NCBI GenBank assembly: GCA_015058145.1
Contig: SVCX01000009.1
Coordinates: 1 to 41,637, forward strand
Reading direction: 5' to 3'
Length of the DNA: 41,637 bases
Source: Clostridiales bacterium
Lineage (GTDB): Bacteria; Bacillota; Clostridia; Peptostreptococcales; Anaerovoracaceae
This document shows, one piece after another, positions 39,278 to 41,637 of this stretch (positions are counted from its first letter, which is position 1; each line of letters opens with the position of its first letter). The translations under genes and the position numbers were made by a program. Below the pieces are notes generated by a model. The model did not search any database. It worked only from the letters and a program-made list of their open reading frames with translations, and had not been told where the DNA came from.

Positions 39278-40954
39278 TTAGAACAGGCCCGTTACGCGCC
39301 CGTCATTATCCACGTCGATATTCTCGGCCGACGGTCTCTTCGGCAGTCCCGGCATGACCATGATGTCACCGGTTCTCGCTACGATAAAGCCCGCGCCTGA
39401 ATTCGGTTTGACGTCGGTCACATGGATTCTGAATCCTGTCGGTGCCCCGAGCAGCTCCGGATCATCCGAGAAACTGAACTGCGTCTTCGCCATACAGATC
39501 GGCAGATCTCCATATCCCTGTTTTTCCAGCCTCTGAATCTGCTTCTCCGCCTTCAGATCGAAGCTTACGGAATCCGCACGGTAAACGCGCTTCGCAATCG
39601 CCTCGATCTTCTCATCAATTTTCATGTCCAGCGGATAGGTGAAGCTGAAGTTGTTCGGCTGCTCGCAGAGTTTCATAACTTCCTCTGCCAGCGCGATTCC
39701 GCCCTCGCCGCCTCTTTCCCAGACTTCACTGACCACTACATTTACGCCGAGCTGCCTGCACTTCTCCTGCACGAGCGCGAGCTCCGCCTCGGTATCTGAC
39801 GGGAAGACATTGATTGCGACGACTGCCGGAAGGCCGTAAACCTGCGTTACGTTTTCCAGATGTCTCAGGAGGTTCGGCATGCCCTTCTCGAGGGCGTCCA
39901 GATTTTCTTCCCCCAGATGTCTCTTCGTCACGCCGCCGTGGTACTTCAGTGCGCGCACCGTTGCCACGATGACACAGGCTGAAGGTCTCAGATCCGCCAT
40001 TCTGCACTTGATGTCCACGAATTTCTCCGCGCCGAGGTCCGCCGCGAAACCGGCCTCAGTGATCGTATAATCCGCCAGTTTAAGAGCCATCTTCGTGGCC
40101 ATTACGGAGTTGCAGCCGTGAGCGATGTTCGCGAACGGTCCCCCGTGGACAAAGGCCGGCGTGTGCTCCAGCGTCTGGACGAGATTCGGCTTGATGGCGT
40201 CCTTGAGCAGGGTCGCAACCGCCCCCTGTACGTTCAGATCGCGTACGGTAATCGGCAGTCCATCGTAGTTGTATGCGACGATGATGTTCGCGATTCTCTC
40301 CTTCAGATCATTGATATCTTTGGCAAGACATACGATCGCCATGATCTCGCTGGCAACCGTAATCTTGAAATGATCCTCTCTCGGACGGCCGTTGATGCTC
40401 CCGCCGAGGCCATCCACAACATTACGCAGCTGACGATCGTTCATATCCATGACGCGCGTCCATGTGACACGTCGCGTATCGATTCGGAGCGGATTATCCT
40501 GGTGGATATGATTGTCGATGATCGCCGCGATTAGATTGTTTGCTGCAGTGATTGCGTGCATGTCGCCGGTAAAATGCAGGTTAATATCCTCCATCGGAAC
40601 GACCTGCGCGTAACCGCCGCCTGCGGCGCCGCCCTTAATACCAAAAACAGGACCCATGGACGGTTCCCGCAGCGCAACCATGACATTCTCTCCCAGCCTG
40701 TGGAAGGCATCCGCCAGTCCTACTGAAGTCGTGGTCTTACCTTCACCGGCAGGTGTCGGGGAAATCGCTGTCACGAGAATCAGCTTGCCGTCTTCTCGGT
40801 CCTGCAGTTTTTCTAACACATGATAGTCGATTTTGGCCTTGTAACGACCGTAAAGTTCGACATCTTCTTCGTCGATGCCCAGCTGTTCGGCGATCTCCGT
40901 GATGGGATACATCTCGTTTTCCTGGGCAATTTCAATATCTGTTTTTACTTCCAT
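39278..40954 (-). CDS. fhs: Formate--tetrahydrofolate ligase
   Basis: A 558-residue FTHFS that makes 10-formyl-THF from formate, THF and ATP, for purines, C1 supply or the Wood-Ljungdahl methyl branch. Signatures are the P-loop-like [39 protein letters not shown] (split), [17 protein letters not shown] and [26 protein letters not shown] (split), with the end [17 protein letters not shown]. The start is ATG at 40954 with AAGGAGAG before it; an upstream in-frame extension lacks a site. No other Wood-Ljungdahl gene is in the window. A small inverted repeat (AAACTAC...GTAGTTT) lies in its leader at about 40988-41025. Confidence 0.97.
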   Translation of the reverse strand: MEVKTDIEIAQENEMYPITEIAEQLGIDEEDVELYGRYKAKIDYHVLEKLQDREDGKLILVTAISPTPAGEGKTTTSVGLADAFHRLGENVMVALREPSMGPVFGIKGGAAGGGYAQVVPMEDINLHFTGDMHAITAANNLIAAIIDNHIHQDNPLRIDTRRVTWTRVMDMNDRQLRNVVDGLGGSINGRPREDHFKITVASEIMAIVCLAKDINDLKERIANIIVAYNYDGLPITVRDLNVQGAVATLLKDAIKPNLVQTLEHTPAFVHGGPFANIAHGCNSVMATKMALKLADYTITEAGFAADLGAEKFVDIKCRMADLRPSACVIVATVRALKYHGGVTKRHLGEENLDALEKGMPNLLRHLENVTQVYGLPAVVAINVFPSDTEAELALVQEKCRQLGVNVVVSEVWERGGEGGIALAEEVMKLCEQPNNFSFTYPLDMKIDEKIEAIAKRVYRADSVSFDLKAEKQIQRLEKQGYGDLPICMAKTQFSFSDDPELLGAPTGFRIHVTDVKPNSGAGFIVARTGDIMVMPGLPKRPSAENIDVDNDGRVTGLF

Positions 40955-41082
40955 TCCAGCTGCTCTCCTTCTATCTTCTCTATTGTTCAAACTACCACAT
41001 ATAGTAGTGATTATCCAGTAGTTTTTGCACATTCCCCGAAATTTGCTATCCTGCTAACTCTTTAATACGACAAAGGGCTATG

Positions 41083-41112
41083 AAAGGCCCGCAGTTCACA
41101 CTGCGGGCCTTT
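41083..41112. terminator. Strong terminator hairpin between the surface protein and fhs
   Basis: AAAGGCCCGCAGT (41083-41095) pairs perfectly with ACTGCGGGCCTTT (41100-41112): 13 bp with a 4-base loop. T-rich sequence follows on the plus strand; on the minus strand the stem itself ends in TTT. It separates the surface-protein gene from fhs. Confidence 0.8.
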
Positions 41113-41147
41113 CATTCTTTATTAATTAAGTCAGAGAGCGACTCTAC

Positions 41148-41637
41148 TTATGCATTAACTTCTGCCATCTCTCCATCGGTGTCATCTGACTTCTTCTTCG
41201 CTGCGATAGCAACGATGCACTGTACCGCCAGAATAACTACCATCATAATCGTCCACTTGTCTACCATTGTCATCGGCAGGCTCATATCCTCGGTCAGAAT
41301 GAAGGCTATGATTGCCCCGATAGCCGGGATGATACTGGCGAGGCGTACCGCGCCCTTGCGTCTGATTTCAGTCTCTTCGCCTGTCTCTTCATCTTCTTCG
41401 TTTCTTCTGCCGAAGTATCTGTTCAGCATAACGACTGAGAGCAGTGCTGTCGCGATTGCGCAGAGCAGGTTCACGAGCGCCCAGTACGCATTGACTGCGA
41501 GCGGGGTATCCGGATCGCTGATTACTGTCGCTGCCGGTGCTTTTGGTGCCGGGTTGGCAGTAATGGTTGCCGGACCCATTGGTCCGCCTGCTGCAGTTGT
41601 GTCGCCGCCGTTACCGCCGCCTGCTGCAGGAGTGTTT
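41148..41637 (-). CDS. Surface protein, C-terminal membrane-anchor region (partial, cut by window edge)
   Basis: The frame is open to the right edge, so only the last 162 residues are present; an internal Met at 41579 is not the true start. Visible are a Gly/Pro/Ala/Thr-rich linker (GGGNGGDTTAAGGP and beyond), the segment DPDTPLAVNAYWALVNLLCAIATALL (split) as the first membrane helix, a charged acidic loop (NEEDEETGEETEIRRKG), a second helix (LASIIPAIGAIIAFIL), a third helix (WTIMMVVILAVQCIVAIAA) and a short acidic tail. This multi-helix C-terminal anchor replaces LPXTG in many clostridial surface proteins, often with InlB-like repeats. The function of the outer part is outside the window. 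Confidence 0.8.
   Translation of the reverse strand, partial: NTPAAGGGNGGDTTAAGGPMGPATITANPAPKAPAATVISDPDTPLAVNAYWALVNLLCAIATALLSVVMLNRYFGRRNEEDEETGEETEIRRKGAVRLASIIPAIGAIIAFILTEDMSLPMTMVDKWTIMMVVILAVQCIVAIAAKKKSDDTDGEMAEVNA

Noticed and set aside
34440-41637. LPXTG sorting signals in the surface proteins
   Set aside because: None of the surface proteins shows LPXTG with a membrane segment. Anchoring seems to be by lipobox, Lys-rich domains or the multi-helix C-terminal anchor.

Overview
The window looks like chromosome from an anaerobic, Gram-positive Clostridia-type Firmicute. The evidence is strong AGGAGG-type ribosome sites, lipobox surface lipoproteins, an MsmK-type sugar ABC system, YtrA/YtrB regulation, citDEF next to formate-THF ligase, and a lysine-rich surface-protein style. 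A member of Anaerovoracaceae (Family XIII) or a close relative would fit, but that is inference. There is no rRNA, phage or CRISPR. One mobile element is cut by the left edge (the right end of an IS3-family element) and there is one AT-rich, repeat-filled island at about 33.5-36.5 kb.

Layout. 1-126: IS3-family right end. 168-3788: a rare fusion of NAD(P)HX epimerase with a MazG pyrophosphohydrolase, an unknown small protein, then a divergent acyl-CoA synthetase plus small partner behind a promoter with a perfect palindrome. 3809-7137: a minus-strand row (hotdog thioesterase, rhodanese, YwaF-like membrane protein, EamA exporter, LysO lysine exporter). 7189-9161: cobalamin adenosyltransferase and a convergent MFS transporter. 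9170-14738: a cobalamin-riboswitch operon of three secreted or surface proteins, including a BtuF/FepB-like lipoprotein and an 835-residue protein with three copies of a capture-like domain plus half of a binding protein.

14786-26472: an amino-sugar / alpha-galactoside utilisation locus. On the minus strand it runs GH4 glycosidase, binding protein, two permeases, AgaS-type deaminase, GatZ/KbaZ protein, beta-helix lipoprotein and MsmK-type ATPase. On the plus strand are a LacI regulator and a BadF/NAGK-type sugar kinase. Both divergent promoter regions carry the same 13-bp operator. The cluster has AgaS and GatZ but no tagatose-6-P kinase and no KbaY/GatY aldolase, so GatZ may be a tagatose-6-phosphate 4-epimerase.

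26513-30191: tRNA-Val(CAC), trmL, and a pantothenate operon (DUF2520/PanG-type ketopantoate reductase, panB, panC) with a structured leader resembling the pan RNA motif. 30224-33504: GntR (YtrA-type) regulator, ABC ATPase and ABC permease, with the operator lying inside the promoter. 33534-36500: a BspA-type leucine-rich surface protein flanked by about fifteen scattered copies of a 10-bp repeat (TTGATTAGTG), a 52-bp perfect direct repeat, a long hairpin and a decapitated AbrB-family gene. 36559-40954: fhs-citD-citE-citF. 41148-41637: the C-terminal membrane anchor of a surface protein cut by the right edge.

The two most interesting systems are the B12-riboswitch-controlled surface relay (9.2-14.7 kb) and the repeat-flanked surface-protein island (33.5-36.5 kb). 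All function calls are from reading motifs; no database search was run.
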